A stretch of 64,000 bases of DNA from CBDDHT01 sp965228615 (GCA_965228615.1 CBDDHT010000004.1:1798001-1862000); one strand, 5' to 3'. Shown: positions 51,203-60,464, numbered from the stretch's first letter. Numbers and translations are program-made. Notes: generated from the letters alone by a model not told the origin.

Positions 51203-51937
51203 ATGAAGCTGAAAGGTGGACAGAATATCTGCGGCGTCACGATCGGCGTTCTCTGTCTCGATTCGCACTTTCCCAAACCTCCCGGCCATATCAAGAATCC
51301 GTCAAGCCTCGGGTTTCCGATTCTCTATGAGACCGTCCGTGGGGCGACAGTCGCGCAACTGGTCAACGACCCGACGCCGGAGTTCATTCTACCATTTCTC
51401 GATGCTGCCAAACGGCTGGAAGCCGAAGGCGTTCGGGCCATTACCGGGAGCTGTGGTTTTCTCGCTCTCTACCAGCAGGAACTCGCCGATGCCGTCGACG
51501 TTCCGATCTTTGCGTCGAGCCTCATACAGGTGCCGTTTGTCTACAACTTCCTGGGCCGCCGGCACGATGTCGGTATTTTAACAGCCAGCGGGCCAAAACT
51601 AACGCCCAAACACTTTGCGGCAGTTGGCGCGAGCGACATTCCAATTGCTGTTCAAGGCATGGAAGATTATCCGGAGTTTCGCGAGGTCATTCTGGAAGGG
51701 CAGCGCGACGAGATGGATCTCACGAAGATCGAGAACGAAGTTCGCGCAGCAGCGCGGCGGCTGATCGGCTCTCACCCCGACGTTGGTGCAATCGTCCTGG
51801 AATGCACCGATCTGCCGCCATATGCCCATGCCATTCAAAAGGCGACAAAACTGCCAGTCTTCGATCTGACCACGCTTACAACCATGGTGCATGACGCGGT
51901 CTGCCGGACACCGTATCAAGGCGTGATGCCGAACTGA
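51203..51937 (+). CDS. aspartate/glutamate racemase family protein
   Basis: 244 residues. Two catalytic cysteines in TGSCGFLALYQQ and VLECTDLPPYA, each at the domain positions typical for Asp/Glu racemase and hydantoin racemase families. Interconverts amino-acid or hydantoin enantiomers by a two-base mechanism. It starts 11 bases after the DadA-like stop, so the pair suggests racemisation followed by oxidation. The substrate is unassigned. Confidence 0.86.
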   Translation: MKLKGGQNICGVTIGVLCLDSHFPKPPGHIKNPSSLGFPILYETVRGATVAQLVNDPTPEFILPFLDAAKRLEAEGVRAITGSCGFLALYQQELADAVDVPIFASSLIQVPFVYNFLGRRHDVGILTASGPKLTPKHFAAVGASDIPIAVQGMEDYPEFREVILEGQRDEMDLTKIENEVRAAARRLIGSHPDVGAIVLECTDLPPYAHAIQKATKLPVFDLTTLTTMVHDAVCRTPYQGVMPN

Positions 51938-53239
51938 TCAGGATTTTCTGCTCTTCATGCGGGCGTGGTCCTGAATTCCATACCATGCGACGGCCAAGGG
52001 CATAAACCACGGCTTTCCCGAGTAGAACGGAACCGCCCTTGGCGGATCGCACGAAAACATGGACTCGGCTTCCGGCATACCAAGGACGCGATACGCCGCC
52101 TTGTTGCCGAGCCAACGCGCCCAAACCGTTCCCGAGCCGCAATATGCACAGGCATAGTGGATGCCGTCATGGGTGAACAATCGCGGCAGCTGATCCAGAC
52201 TGAACGCGACATTGCCTGACCAGGAATGGGTCAGCGCGACCCCTTCGAGTTCCGGAAAAATCTCGATCAATGACCGATGCACGTGCTCTGTTGCTCGCTT
52301 CGGATCGCTGCTAAATGCCGGTGCACGCGTGCCCATCAGGACACGCGTTCCATCAGGAGAAGGCCGATAATATCTATAAAGGCGACGTTGTTCACCATAG
52401 GCGCGTCCGCTCGGCATGAGATTACGCACCTGATTGGGCGAGAGCGGTTCGGTGGCAATCATACAGCTGACTGCTGGTATGATCCGTCGTCTCAGCCACG
52501 GCGCGAACCCATCCGTATACCCATTCGTCGCGACGATGACGTGCCCGGCATGCACGACGCCGCGGGCCGTCTCAATGCGATAGGTTTCGCCTGTCCGTTC
52601 GATATTTTGGACGGCGCACTCGCCATGCAGCAGGGCACCGGCTGTAACAGCTCTGCTCTCGATACCCGCTTGCAGCTTCGCCGGATGAATGACGCCGATA
52701 TCCGGACGCAGCATGCCCCCCATATATAAAGCGGAACCAATCTCGCCATTCTGTTCACTCGGCGCGACGACCCTTGCATCGATTCCGAGATGGGTATTGA
52801 GCAGATCGGCCTCGCGCGCGAGCGCGTCCTGGTCGGTGGGATTGAGAAAGCCCGTAAATCGACCGGACATCTGGAAGTCGCAGTCGATGCCCTCTTCTTC
52901 AACAAACCGTTTGAGGTCCTCTCGCGCTCTCTTGCCTTCCAGGAACATTGCCTTTGCCCGTTCAAGACCATGCGCCTTGATGGCACCTGTAAAACTGGTG
53001 CGCAGATTTCCACTTACGATGCCGCCGTTGCGGGAAGACGCCCCCTCGCCCAGGCGCTGGCGATCAAAGACCTGAACACTTCGCCCGGCGCGCGCCAGCG
53101 TCAGTGCGGCGCTCAATCCTGTGTAGCCGGCGCCAACGACAACGACGTCGCAATTGTCCTGAACGGGAACCAATGCCGGTGTCCTGGGCGGCGCCGCCTC
53201 CCACCAATAGGGTTGCTGGGTAATCGTTGCTTGAGACAA
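51938..53239 (-). CDS. FAD-dependent oxidoreductase, gamma-glutamylputrescine oxidase-like (PuuB type)
   Basis: 433 residues, start taken at TTG 53239 with GGAGAG about seven bases ahead; longer frames lack support. PuuB-like beginning PYWWEAAPPRTPALVPVQDNCDVVVVGAGYTGLS, then NGGIVSGNLRTS. The C-terminal half contains MGTRAPAFSSDPKRATEHVHRS. PuuB-like enzymes oxidise gamma-glutamyl amines or related amino compounds. Adjacent to an agmatinase-like gene, a polyamine or guanidino link is plausible. Confidence 0.84.
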   Translation of the reverse strand: MSQATITQQPYWWEAAPPRTPALVPVQDNCDVVVVGAGYTGLSAALTLARAGRSVQVFDRQRLGEGASSRNGGIVSGNLRTSFTGAIKAHGLERAKAMFLEGKRAREDLKRFVEEEGIDCDFQMSGRFTGFLNPTDQDALAREADLLNTHLGIDARVVAPSEQNGEIGSALYMGGMLRPDIGVIHPAKLQAGIESRAVTAGALLHGECAVQNIERTGETYRIETARGVVHAGHVIVATNGYTDGFAPWLRRRIIPAVSCMIATEPLSPNQVRNLMPSGRAYGEQRRLYRYYRPSPDGTRVLMGTRAPAFSSDPKRATEHVHRSLIEIFPELEGVALTHSWSGNVAFSLDQLPRLFTHDGIHYACAYCGSGTVWARWLGNKAAYRVLGMPEAESMFSCDPPRAVPFYSGKPWFMPLAVAWYGIQDHARMKSRKS

Positions 53240-53428
53240 TGCATGCTCTCCAAGGCAGGTCGCCGCTCCACGTCTCACGGCGCATTGAACGATATCGATC
53301 GTGATTATGCCACTGTCGATGGGCGGACGCGATGCGCGATATGGACCTTCACAAAATGACGCGGTATTGCAGACCTCCGCTTGCAATACACGGCAGGCCC
53401 CAAGGCAAACTGGAAAGGCCTCACTCGA

Positions 53429-54340
53429 ATGACGCGTTCTGCAAAGTCCACATTCCTCGACCTCCCTTCTAAGACCCTTGAAACGCTTACAAATGAGCGC
53501 ATCGCCATTCTCGGCGTCCCGCAGGCAACGCCGTATGAAGCCGGAAAGAGCTCACATTCGGCAGATGGGCCAGCTGCAATCCGCGCAGCCATGGAGCGAT
53601 ATGCCAGTTGGACCGAGCATTACGATTTCGATCTGGACTCTGCATTGATCGAAAGCAGTTGGGCACCAATCGCCGATCTAGGCGATCTAGAAGGCGATCC
53701 GGCCGATCCGGAAGGCAATCGCGAGAGGATTACCGCAGCGGTGCGCTCAATCCTGGACGCCGGCGTTGTGCCGATCGTCCTTGGCGGCGACGACGCCGTT
53801 CCGATCCCCGTCTTCGCTGCCTATGAAGGCCACGGTCCGCTATGGATTGTACAAATCGACGCGCACATGGATTGGCGCGAAGAGCGCAATGGCGTGCATC
53901 TGGGATGGAGCAGCACCATGCGCCGGGCATCCGAGATGGACTGGATCGAAGGCATTGTTCAGGTCGGCATTCGGGGCACCGGAAGTGCACGGCCAGGCGA
54001 TGTTGCCGATGCCAGGTCGTGGGGCGCCAAAATCATCACGGCCCGTGAGCTTCACGCGGCTGGTGTCGAGCAGGCTATCAATGCTGTTCCCGAAGGTGCG
54101 AAGGTGTTAATCACCATTGACTGCGACGGGCTTGATCCGGCCATCATGCCGGCGGTGATGGCTCCGGCTCCGGGCGGCCTCACCTATTGGCAGACCATCG
54201 AGCTGATTACGGGCCTTGCAAAACGCACTGAGATCGCAGGCTTTGACTTGGTGGAGCTGGCGCCGTCTCGTGAGGTCAACGGTTTGGGTGCGCTCACCGC
54301 AGGACGGATCGTCTGCAATGTGATTGGCGCGCTGAATTGA
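53429..54340 (+). CDS. agmatinase/ureohydrolase family protein with altered metal-binding motif
   Basis: 303 residues of the arginase superfamily, expected to hydrolyse a guanidino compound to urea. The manganese motifs are GGDDAVPIPV (normally GGDHS), IDAHMDW and TIDCDGLDPAIMPAV. The histidine of the first motif is aspartate, which occurs in some agmatinase-like relatives but alters one ligand. A long frame begins at 53381; the ATG at 53429 follows GGAAAGG. It is followed by a terminator-like hairpin and the tandem repeat array. Confidence 0.85.
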   Translation: MTRSAKSTFLDLPSKTLETLTNERIAILGVPQATPYEAGKSSHSADGPAAIRAAMERYASWTEHYDFDLDSALIESSWAPIADLGDLEGDPADPEGNRERITAAVRSILDAGVVPIVLGGDDAVPIPVFAAYEGHGPLWIVQIDAHMDWREERNGVHLGWSSTMRRASEMDWIEGIVQVGIRGTGSARPGDVADARSWGAKIITARELHAAGVEQAINAVPEGAKVLITIDCDGLDPAIMPAVMAPAPGGLTYWQTIELITGLAKRTEIAGFDLVELAPSREVNGLGALTAGRIVCNVIGALN

Positions 54341-54344
54341 ATGC

Positions 54345-54380
54345 GCCCCGCTCTCAATCGGACTTGATCGAGAGCGGGGC
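54345..54380 (+). terminator. strong hairpin after the agmatinase-like gene
   Basis: GCCCCGCTCTC (54345-54355) pairs with GAGAGCGGGGC (54370-54380), an 11-bp GC-rich stem starting four bases past the stop. No clear U-run follows, so it may be factor-dependent or bidirectional. Confidence 0.6.
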
Positions 54381-54388
54381 CAAAATAC

Positions 54389-54800
54389 CTAGATCAACCA
54401 GCCCTTGGCCGGAACCGACAAAGCGCAGAAAAGTTGATCGACTCTAAGCTGCTAGAGCAACTTATGCGCGTCCGACGGGACGCACGTTGCTCTAGATCAA
54501 CCTGCGCTTGGTCGGAACCGACAAAGCGCAGAAAAGTTGATCGACTCTAAGCTGCTAGAGCAACTTATGTGCGTCCGACCGGACGCACGTTGCTCTAGAT
54601 CAACCTGCGCTTGGTCGGAACCGACAAAGCGCAGAAAAGTTGATCGACTCTAAGCTGCTAGAGCAACTTATGTGCGTCCGACCGGACGCACGTTGCTCTA
54701 GATCAACCTGCGCTTGGTCGGAACCGACAAAGCGCAGAAAAGTTGATCGACTCTAAGCTGCTAGAGCAACTTGTGTGCGTCCGACCGGACGCACGTTGCT
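54389..54800 (+). repeat. four tandem 103-bp double-hairpin repeats
   Basis: Units begin with CTAG at 54389, 54492, 54595 and 54698, each exactly 103 bases; the first is slightly diverged, the others nearly identical. Each unit has hairpin 1 (CTGCGCTT..GTCGG/CCGAC..AAGCGCAG inside GATCAAC/GTTGATC) and hairpin 2 (AGAGCAAC..GTGCGTCC/GGACGCAC..GTTGCTCT). The last border CTAG at 54801 provides the chvI stop codon. Single copies occur at 1696, 29940 and 38775. Confidence 0.95.
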
Positions 54801-55499
54801 CTAGTCTTCTTTGTAGCGATATCCGACGCCATATAGCGTCTCGATGGCATCGAAGCTGTCATCGACAGCCTTGAACTTCTTCCGCAAACGCTTGATGTGA
54901 CTGTCGATGGTGCGATCGTCCACATAAATCTGATCGTCATAGGCTGCATCCATTAGCGCATCGCGGTTCTTGACGATGCCCGGTCGCTTCGCGAGCGACT
55001 GCATGATCAGATATTCCGTTACCGTCAATGTGACCGGCTTACCGTCCCAGGTGCAAACGTGACGGTCGGGATCCATGAGCAGGCTGCCGCGCTCCATGAC
55101 ACTGTTTTCCGGGTCGTTCGATGTGACGGCTTCGCGCGGCTGTGCCCGACGCAGGACAACTTTGACCCGCTCCATCAGGATGTTCTGAGAAAAGGGTTTA
55201 CGGATGAAATCGTCGGCACCCATCTTGAGGCCGAACAATTCGTCGATTTCATCGTCCTTGGAAGTCAGAAAGATCACTGGAACATCGGAATGCTGGCGCA
55301 ACCGGCGCAACAGCTCCATGCCGTCCATACGCGGCATTTTGATATCGAAAATGGCAACATCGGGCGGTGTTGCCTGCAACCCTTCCAGTGCCGCGACGCC
55401 ATCCGCGTAAGTTTGCGTGCGATAGCCGCCGGCCTGGAGCGCCATACTCACCGAAGTCAGGATATTCCGATCATCATCTACAAGCGCGATCGTTGACAT
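54801..55499 (-). CDS. chvI: response regulator ChvI
   Basis: 232-residue OmpR-family response regulator. Receiver domain with acidic pocket VDDD, phospho-acceptor Asp52 in IFDIKMPRMDGMELL, and LTSKDDEIDELFGLKMGADDF. Winged-helix DNA-binding domain with DDRTIDSHIKRLRKKFKA. The sequence follows ChvI of Agrobacterium/ExoR-ChvG-ChvI closely. The ATG at 55499 has GGGGAA ahead. The partner kinase chvG, normally next to it, is not present here. It controls envelope and acid-stress genes in related bacteria. Confidence 0.9.
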   Translation of the reverse strand: MSTIALVDDDRNILTSVSMALQAGGYRTQTYADGVAALEGLQATPPDVAIFDIKMPRMDGMELLRRLRQHSDVPVIFLTSKDDEIDELFGLKMGADDFIRKPFSQNILMERVKVVLRRAQPREAVTSNDPENSVMERGSLLMDPDRHVCTWDGKPVTLTVTEYLIMQSLAKRPGIVKNRDALMDAAYDDQIYVDDRTIDSHIKRLRKKFKAVDDSFDAIETLYGVGYRYKED

Positions 55500-55712
55500 A
55501 GAAGTTCCCCTAATGACTTGAGCCGCACGGGTAAAATTCCTTTGTGGCGCTTTGAGTGTTGAACTAAGGCGATTTGTTGCTGCAGCTGTGGCTAAAAAAT
55601 CGCACTGCAAGCTAAAAATGGCCGGATTCAGCGTTTGATTTGGCAAAATTGGCCTTGAGAATGAATCTATTTTTCGTGAAGCACAGCTGATGCGCCTGAC
55701 AGCAATCCTTTT

Positions 55713-56381
55713 TCAGTGCCCCTGATTCATGAGCTGCATCGCTGAACCCAGGAGCTTTTGTAGCTCGGCATCTTTACCTGGCGTGTTCACAGTCGTCGCA
55801 ACATGAAGCGCCATGTAGGAATTCATGGGCATTCTGCCATCGGCTGCCGCGACCATCGTTTCGTATTCGGTTTTCATGACGACATCGGGTGAATCCGCCT
55901 TCGCATAGAGCACATCAACATGACTGTTTTTTGCTTTAATAACAAAGTGTTCGTTATCTATGACAATGCTTGCTATCAAGCTGATATCAGGTGTAATGAC
56001 CCGCTGGCAGGCCGTTTTCAAAGTCACAGCCACGGTTCGGAGATTGCCCGGACGGCGAGGCGGAACATCCGGCGGAAATAGCCCTCCAAACCGCGCCAAT
56101 TCGAATAACAGGTCATTGGAACGGGTGCCGAGATCGGTGAGCTCATAGAGCGCAACGCCATATTCAGTGGTTTTGCGCCGGATTAGCCCATCGTCTGTCA
56201 GCTGCTGCAAGCGGGTGGTCAGAAGGTTGGTCGCGATTCCCTGCAAACCCGTCTGCAACTCGGAAAAACGCGCTGGCCCGGCGTGAAGATCACGCAAAAT
56301 TAACAAGGTCCATCGGTCCCCAACGCGATCAAGCGCGCGGGCGATGGGGCATAAAAGCTGATATTTCCGCTGTCCCACCAT
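55713..56381 (-). CDS. HxlR-type regulator with C-terminal SCP2-like domain
   Basis: 222 residues. Residues 1-100 hold the HxlR winged helix (CPIARALDRVGDRWTLLILRDLHAGPARFSELQTGL, with the leading cysteine). Residues 125-222 form an extra domain resembling sterol-carrier SCP2 (ISLIASIVIDNEHFVIKAKNSH, ADGRMPMNSYMALHVATTV). Plain HxlR proteins are about 110-130 residues, so this is the longer class with a lipid- or ligand-binding tail. It is divergent from the NmrA-like gene and possibly controls it. Confidence 0.82.
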   Translation of the reverse strand: MVGQRKYQLLCPIARALDRVGDRWTLLILRDLHAGPARFSELQTGLQGIATNLLTTRLQQLTDDGLIRRKTTEYGVALYELTDLGTRSNDLLFELARFGGLFPPDVPPRRPGNLRTVAVTLKTACQRVITPDISLIASIVIDNEHFVIKAKNSHVDVLYAKADSPDVVMKTEYETMVAAADGRMPMNSYMALHVATTVNTPGKDAELQKLLGSAMQLMNQGH

Positions 56382-56576
56382 GTAATTTCAAAATTCTCCA
56401 GTGCGAAGTTTATTTTTTCAAGTGTGCACTTGATTTATTAAAGCATCATTCACAATTACCGGATATTCGCCGATTTCGGTCGCATTGACAGGTCATTTCC
56501 TCGCTCAAACGGCGACCGCGATCGACATTTTGGCGCTGACAGCCGCTTGCACACTCATTCAGCCAGGGAATCGATC

Positions 56577-57722
56577 ATGGTCCACAAACCCAAATTTCTC
56601 GTCACCAGCGCTGCTGGCAACACAGGCATTCCAACGACACTGCAGCTTCTGGAAAAAGGCTTTCCAGTTCGAGCCCTTGTTCGGCGAGACGATCATCGCG
56701 CGGCTCTCTTGAAGGCGGCAGGAGCTGAGATCTTTGTCGGGAACCAGTACGCGCTCTCAGACATGCGTAAAGCGATGAGCGGCATTCAGCGAGCCTATCA
56801 TTGCGCGCCGACAGCCGCGAACGGGCTGCATTTCGGTACCGTCTTCGCAATTGCGGCGAGCGAGGCAAGACTTGAGCATGTCGTGACGCTTGGCCAGTGG
56901 CTCAGTCATCCAGACCATCCGTCCGTCGCCACGCGGGAATCATGGCTGAACGACGAGATCATGAAACTGATGCCTGACACGACGCTTACGGTGAACAATG
57001 TCGGCTGGTTCGCCGAAAATTACTTCTTTGTGCTGGAGCCGATCGCTCAGCTCGGCATCTTCCCTATGCCACTGGGAGACGGGGACATCAAAAAGAATGC
57101 ACCTCCATCCAACGAAGACATTGCGGCAGTCAGCGTCGGCGCTCTGATCGATCCGGCAACACACGCCGGCAAGGTCTACCGCCCGACGGGACCGGAACTC
57201 CTCTCACCGAACGAGATTGCCACCATCATGAGCGATGTGCTCGGACGAAAGGTGAGCTACCGAGACCTTCCTCAGCCGACATTCCTCAAAGCGCTGAAGA
57301 CAATGGAAAGTCGAGGATTTACCGATTTCATTCAGACACAACTTTGCCTCTATGCGGAGGAGTACCGACGCGGCACGTTTGCCGTCAATGCGCCGACGGA
57401 CGCCGTCCGAACCGTCGGGGGCCGCGAGCCCGAAACCTTCAAGACGATTGCGCAACGCATTGTCGCCAACAGGCCGGAAGCCATTCGGACCTTTGCGAGC
57501 CGTATCAGAGCAATGCGCAATTTCCTGTCGATAGTGCTGACCCGGCAACCGGATGTTGGCGCCCTTGAGCGCAAGCGCGATCACGTGTTGCTGCAAGCGC
57601 CGAAATACGCGCCGGACTCAGAAGATTGGCGTATCCATCACGATCCAGCGGTCTCCTCGACGCTCGCCGTTGCGGCAAGCTCGCCCAAGGTGACCGGCTT
57701 GACCGGGAACCTGATCCGATAA
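56577..57722 (+). CDS. NmrA-like NAD(P)-binding protein
   Basis: 381 residues. Rossmann N-terminus KFLVTSAAGNTGIPTTLQLLEKGFPVRALVRRDDH with atypical Gly pattern of NmrA proteins, later GGREPETFKTIAQRIVANRPE. These proteins sense NAD(P) redox state or act as reductases. ATG 56577 follows AGGGAATCG; an upstream ATG at 56547 is possible. The 3' end overlaps the convergent HcnB-like gene by 85 bases, an unusually long tail-to-tail overlap. Confidence 0.83.
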   Translation: MVHKPKFLVTSAAGNTGIPTTLQLLEKGFPVRALVRRDDHRAALLKAAGAEIFVGNQYALSDMRKAMSGIQRAYHCAPTAANGLHFGTVFAIAASEARLEHVVTLGQWLSHPDHPSVATRESWLNDEIMKLMPDTTLTVNNVGWFAENYFFVLEPIAQLGIFPMPLGDGDIKKNAPPSNEDIAAVSVGALIDPATHAGKVYRPTGPELLSPNEIATIMSDVLGRKVSYRDLPQPTFLKALKTMESRGFTDFIQTQLCLYAEEYRRGTFAVNAPTDAVRTVGGREPETFKTIAQRIVANRPEAIRTFASRIRAMRNFLSIVLTRQPDVGALERKRDHVLLQAPKYAPDSEDWRIHHDPAVSSTLAVAASSPKVTGLTGNLIR

Positions 57723-59038
57723 TAGCCGATGTCGGGCGTTGCCAGGTCGCGCATATCAGCGATGATTTCGGAGACGGTCAGACCGCAAAACCGGCCCTGG
57801 CATGGTCCCATGCCAGGGCGGCCGAAAGCCTTGGTCTGGTTCGGGCCGAGGCATCCCATCCGCACATAGTCACGAACGTCTCCGGCTGTGACTTCTTCGC
57901 AGCGGCAAACAATCGTGTCGTCGCTCGGACTAAGAAACGCGTCGGCAGGGGCATACAACGCGTCGATGAATGGCCGAGCCCGGCAAACCCGACTGAGGCG
58001 CCGCTGAACCGGCGTACAGGCACGCTCAAATTCCTGCCGTCCGATCGCCCCCAACCGGTGCGCGACGTCGAATCCGGCAAGACGCCCTTGATGCTCTGCG
58101 GCCGGAGCTCCACCGATGCCACCGCCATCCCCAGCCACCGAAATCGTCTCAATTTCAGTTCGACCGAATATGGCGAGCCGTGGATGCCAGCAACGTTGGA
58201 GCTCATGCCAATCATGGGTGAGGCCAAGTGCCCGAGTGATTTGAACGTTCGGCACAACGCCCTGATGAACAAGGAGAAGGTTGCATGGCAGCGTGTGGTC
58301 GCGGCCCTGCGATGTGAAACTGACTTCCTTGATCGTATCATCGCCGCGCGCGAGGAGTGTGCTTGCGTCCTTGAAATGCCGCACACCATGCTCGCGAAGC
58401 TCCTGAAGCAACCTCACGCCCTTGCCAAGAAGCCCGGCATTTCCAAGCGCTTTGGGAAGATGAGGCAAGGCCCGGCGAAAGTTTGCTCGTGGTGTCGTCT
58501 CAACAAGAGCATCAATCGCAACGCCTGCTCTGAGATATTGCGCGGCTAGGAGAAGGAGCAAGGGACCACTCCCCGCTAGTATCAAGGAACTGCCGGGAAC
58601 CAACCCACTCGACTTCAAGAGTGTCTGCCCTGCCCCTGCGGTCATCACACCGGGAAGCGTCCAACCGGGAAACGGCATTGGTCGCTCGATCGCTCCGGTA
58701 GCAATGATCAGGTGCCTGACTCTGAGTTCGGACCCTTTGCTCTTCCGCGTGTAGTACAGCGTCGGCTCTTTGCTAATTCGCCAGACACTCGCACCATCCA
58801 GATGACGGACCGACGTCGCCGCCAATTCCTCGGCAAGATGTCTGCCGACTGCGTAATCCGCTCCCAACACGCGTTCACGTTCGCCATGTACCCTTTCGAT
58901 ACCGCGATAAATCTGCCCCCCAATTGCAGACTGATCGTCGATGAGCACCACTTCGAGACCAGTCTTTGCCGCAGTTGTCGAGGCTGCAAGACCGGCAGGG
59001 CCAGCTCCGATTACCGCAAGATCGACCATCTCAGACAT
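57638..59038 (-). CDS. HcnB-like FAD/NAD(P)-binding subunit with BFD-like [2Fe-2S] domain
   Basis: 466 residues. Pyridine-nucleotide oxidoreductase fold with VIGAGPAGLAASTTAAKTG and an internal LAGSGPLLLLLA. The C-terminal BFD-like segment has four cysteines in CRCEEVT and GPCQGRFC for a [2Fe-2S] cluster. This is the domain order of HcnB, OoxA and related dehydrogenase alpha subunits. The start overlaps the small ferredoxin-like gene by eight bases, so they are translationally coupled. Confidence 0.88.
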   Translation of the reverse strand: MSEMVDLAVIGAGPAGLAASTTAAKTGLEVVLIDDQSAIGGQIYRGIERVHGERERVLGADYAVGRHLAEELAATSVRHLDGASVWRISKEPTLYYTRKSKGSELRVRHLIIATGAIERPMPFPGWTLPGVMTAGAGQTLLKSSGLVPGSSLILAGSGPLLLLLAAQYLRAGVAIDALVETTPRANFRRALPHLPKALGNAGLLGKGVRLLQELREHGVRHFKDASTLLARGDDTIKEVSFTSQGRDHTLPCNLLLVHQGVVPNVQITRALGLTHDWHELQRCWHPRLAIFGRTEIETISVAGDGGGIGGAPAAEHQGRLAGFDVAHRLGAIGRQEFERACTPVQRRLSRVCRARPFIDALYAPADAFLSPSDDTIVCRCEEVTAGDVRDYVRMGCLGPNQTKAFGRPGMGPCQGRFCGLTVSEIIADMRDLATPDIGYYRIRFPVKPVTLGELAATASVEETAGS

Positions 59039-59357
59039 CGACTGCTTCTTTCATGGGGCGGGCCCCTTGCATGGCTTGTACGCGCATGCCGTCCCGCACC
59101 AGAACCTGGCAGGCCTGACGATTGGCGTGACCATCGATCTCGACGAGGCAATCGAAACAAACTCCCATCATGCAATAGGGACCGCGTGCATTACCGGATA
59201 CAGGCGTTGAACGGAAGATCGAGTGCCCTGCCGCTAGAAGCGCGGCAGCAACCGTATCGCCTTCGTGGGCAGCTACGGAACTGCCGTTGAATTGAATGGT
59301 CAGCGTCGCCGAACCACCTGGCTCAGTCAGTCGCGTGAAGTTCGAAGCGTCTGGCAC
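59031..59357 (-). CDS. HcnA-like (2Fe-2S) ferredoxin-type subunit
   Basis: 108 residues, plant-type ferredoxin-like domain. Cluster ligands C62, C67 and C70 in YCMMGVCFDC and C83 in RQAC. Same family as the N-terminal subdomain of sarcosine oxidase alpha and HcnA. It starts inside the last codons of the upstream FAD gene (35-base overlap) and ends overlapping the next. It passes electrons between the two flavin subunits. Confidence 0.88.
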   Translation of the reverse strand: MPDASNFTRLTEPGGSATLTIQFNGSSVAAHEGDTVAAALLAAGHSIFRSTPVSGNARGPYCMMGVCFDCLVEIDGHANRQACQVLVRDGMRVQAMQGARPMKEAVDV

Positions 59358-60453
59358 TCAGGCTCTCCACAATGTCGGGTTTAGGATCGCCATTGATCCA
59401 ATTGGCAAGCGACAGTGTATGCGCTGCCGCCAATGTCACACCGCTGTGGCAGTTGACGAGATAGGCACCGGGCACGGTCTCGGATTCGTCATAAATCGGG
59501 CATCCGTCGGGACTGAGAATCCGCACGGCTGCCCAGGAGCGAACCATCTGCACGCCCTCCAGAAGCGGGAATGTCCGAACGGCACGCGCGGCAATCTTTG
59601 CGAGAACATCAGGTGTGGTGCCATCATCAAACCCGACATCTTCTTTCGAGTCCCCAATCTGAATGGCACCCTCCCCGACTTGTCGAACATTCAATGTCGG
59701 ATAGCGCAAGAACGGTTTGATCCGTTCGGTGACGATGACCTGACCGCGTTGCGGGCGCAGGGGCGCATTCAGTCCGACCTGGCCAGCAAGTTTGGTATTG
59801 CCGTGACCGGCAGCGAGGACAAGTTTGCCGACGCGTATCGTGGCCTGCGCCTCGACACGAAACCCACCATCTTCAGATGTAACGGTGTGAACAGGCGAAC
59901 CATTCACGATCCGGCCGCCTTTTGCGGCAAAAGCAGCATAGAGGCTTCGTAACAGATAGAGCGGATTTGCATGGCCATCTTCGGGACCGTAGACCGCACC
60001 GACGACTTCCGGTCCGATTTCCGGCAGATGCTCACGCAGGGCGTTGTGCCCGAGCGTTTCGAACGGATATTCGCCGCCGAGTGCATCGCGCAGACCCTGC
60101 AGCATCGCAACACGGGCGGTAAGCTCATCCTCGCTCAGGGCGATATGAAATCCTCCGGGCTGAGCATGTTCAACCGACTGCCCCCCCTCTTCGGCCAGTT
60201 CGGCAGCGAGTTCGCTCCAGAGCTTGGCAGACCTAAGGGTCCAGCGGGCATAGTCCGGAAGGTTCGCGCCTTTGCCCTGCACCCAGACAAGACCGAAGTT
60301 ACCGCGTGAGGCGCGCAATGCGACATCGCCTTCATCAAAGAGAACGACATTGCGGCCAAGGCGTTGCAGGCCATAAGCGATGGCCATGCCGACAAGACCG
60401 CCACCGACGACGGCAATCTCAGCATCGCGTTGAAGACGACCGGTTGCTCCCAT
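59323..60453 (-). CDS. HcnC-like FAD-dependent amino acid dehydrogenase subunit
   Basis: 376 residues, D-amino acid oxidase fold. VVGGGLVGMAIAYGLQRLGRNVVLFDEG at the FAD site, then ASRGNFGLVWVQGKG and LNVRQVGEGAIQIGDS. With the two downstream subunits this forms an HcnABC/opine-oxidase-like heterotrimer. It is the first of the three in the operon and 11 bases after the ABC permease gene. Substrate could be glycine, an opine or a D-amino acid; sequence alone does not decide. Confidence 0.87.
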   Translation of the reverse strand: MGATGRLQRDAEIAVVGGGLVGMAIAYGLQRLGRNVVLFDEGDVALRASRGNFGLVWVQGKGANLPDYARWTLRSAKLWSELAAELAEEGGQSVEHAQPGGFHIALSEDELTARVAMLQGLRDALGGEYPFETLGHNALREHLPEIGPEVVGAVYGPEDGHANPLYLLRSLYAAFAAKGGRIVNGSPVHTVTSEDGGFRVEAQATIRVGKLVLAAGHGNTKLAGQVGLNAPLRPQRGQVIVTERIKPFLRYPTLNVRQVGEGAIQIGDSKEDVGFDDGTTPDVLAKIAARAVRTFPLLEGVQMVRSWAAVRILSPDGCPIYDESETVPGAYLVNCHSGVTLAAAHTLSLANWINGDPKPDIVESLSARRFELHATD

Positions 60454-60464
60454 GAGCCCGCGAC

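Noticed and set aside
54389..54800. CRISPR array
   Set aside because: Units are contiguous with exact 103-bp period and no unique spacers; each is a double hairpin.
57626..58549. 307-codon plus-strand frame
   Set aside because: Antisense to the HcnB-like gene, whose motifs are complete; no family resemblance of the antisense product.
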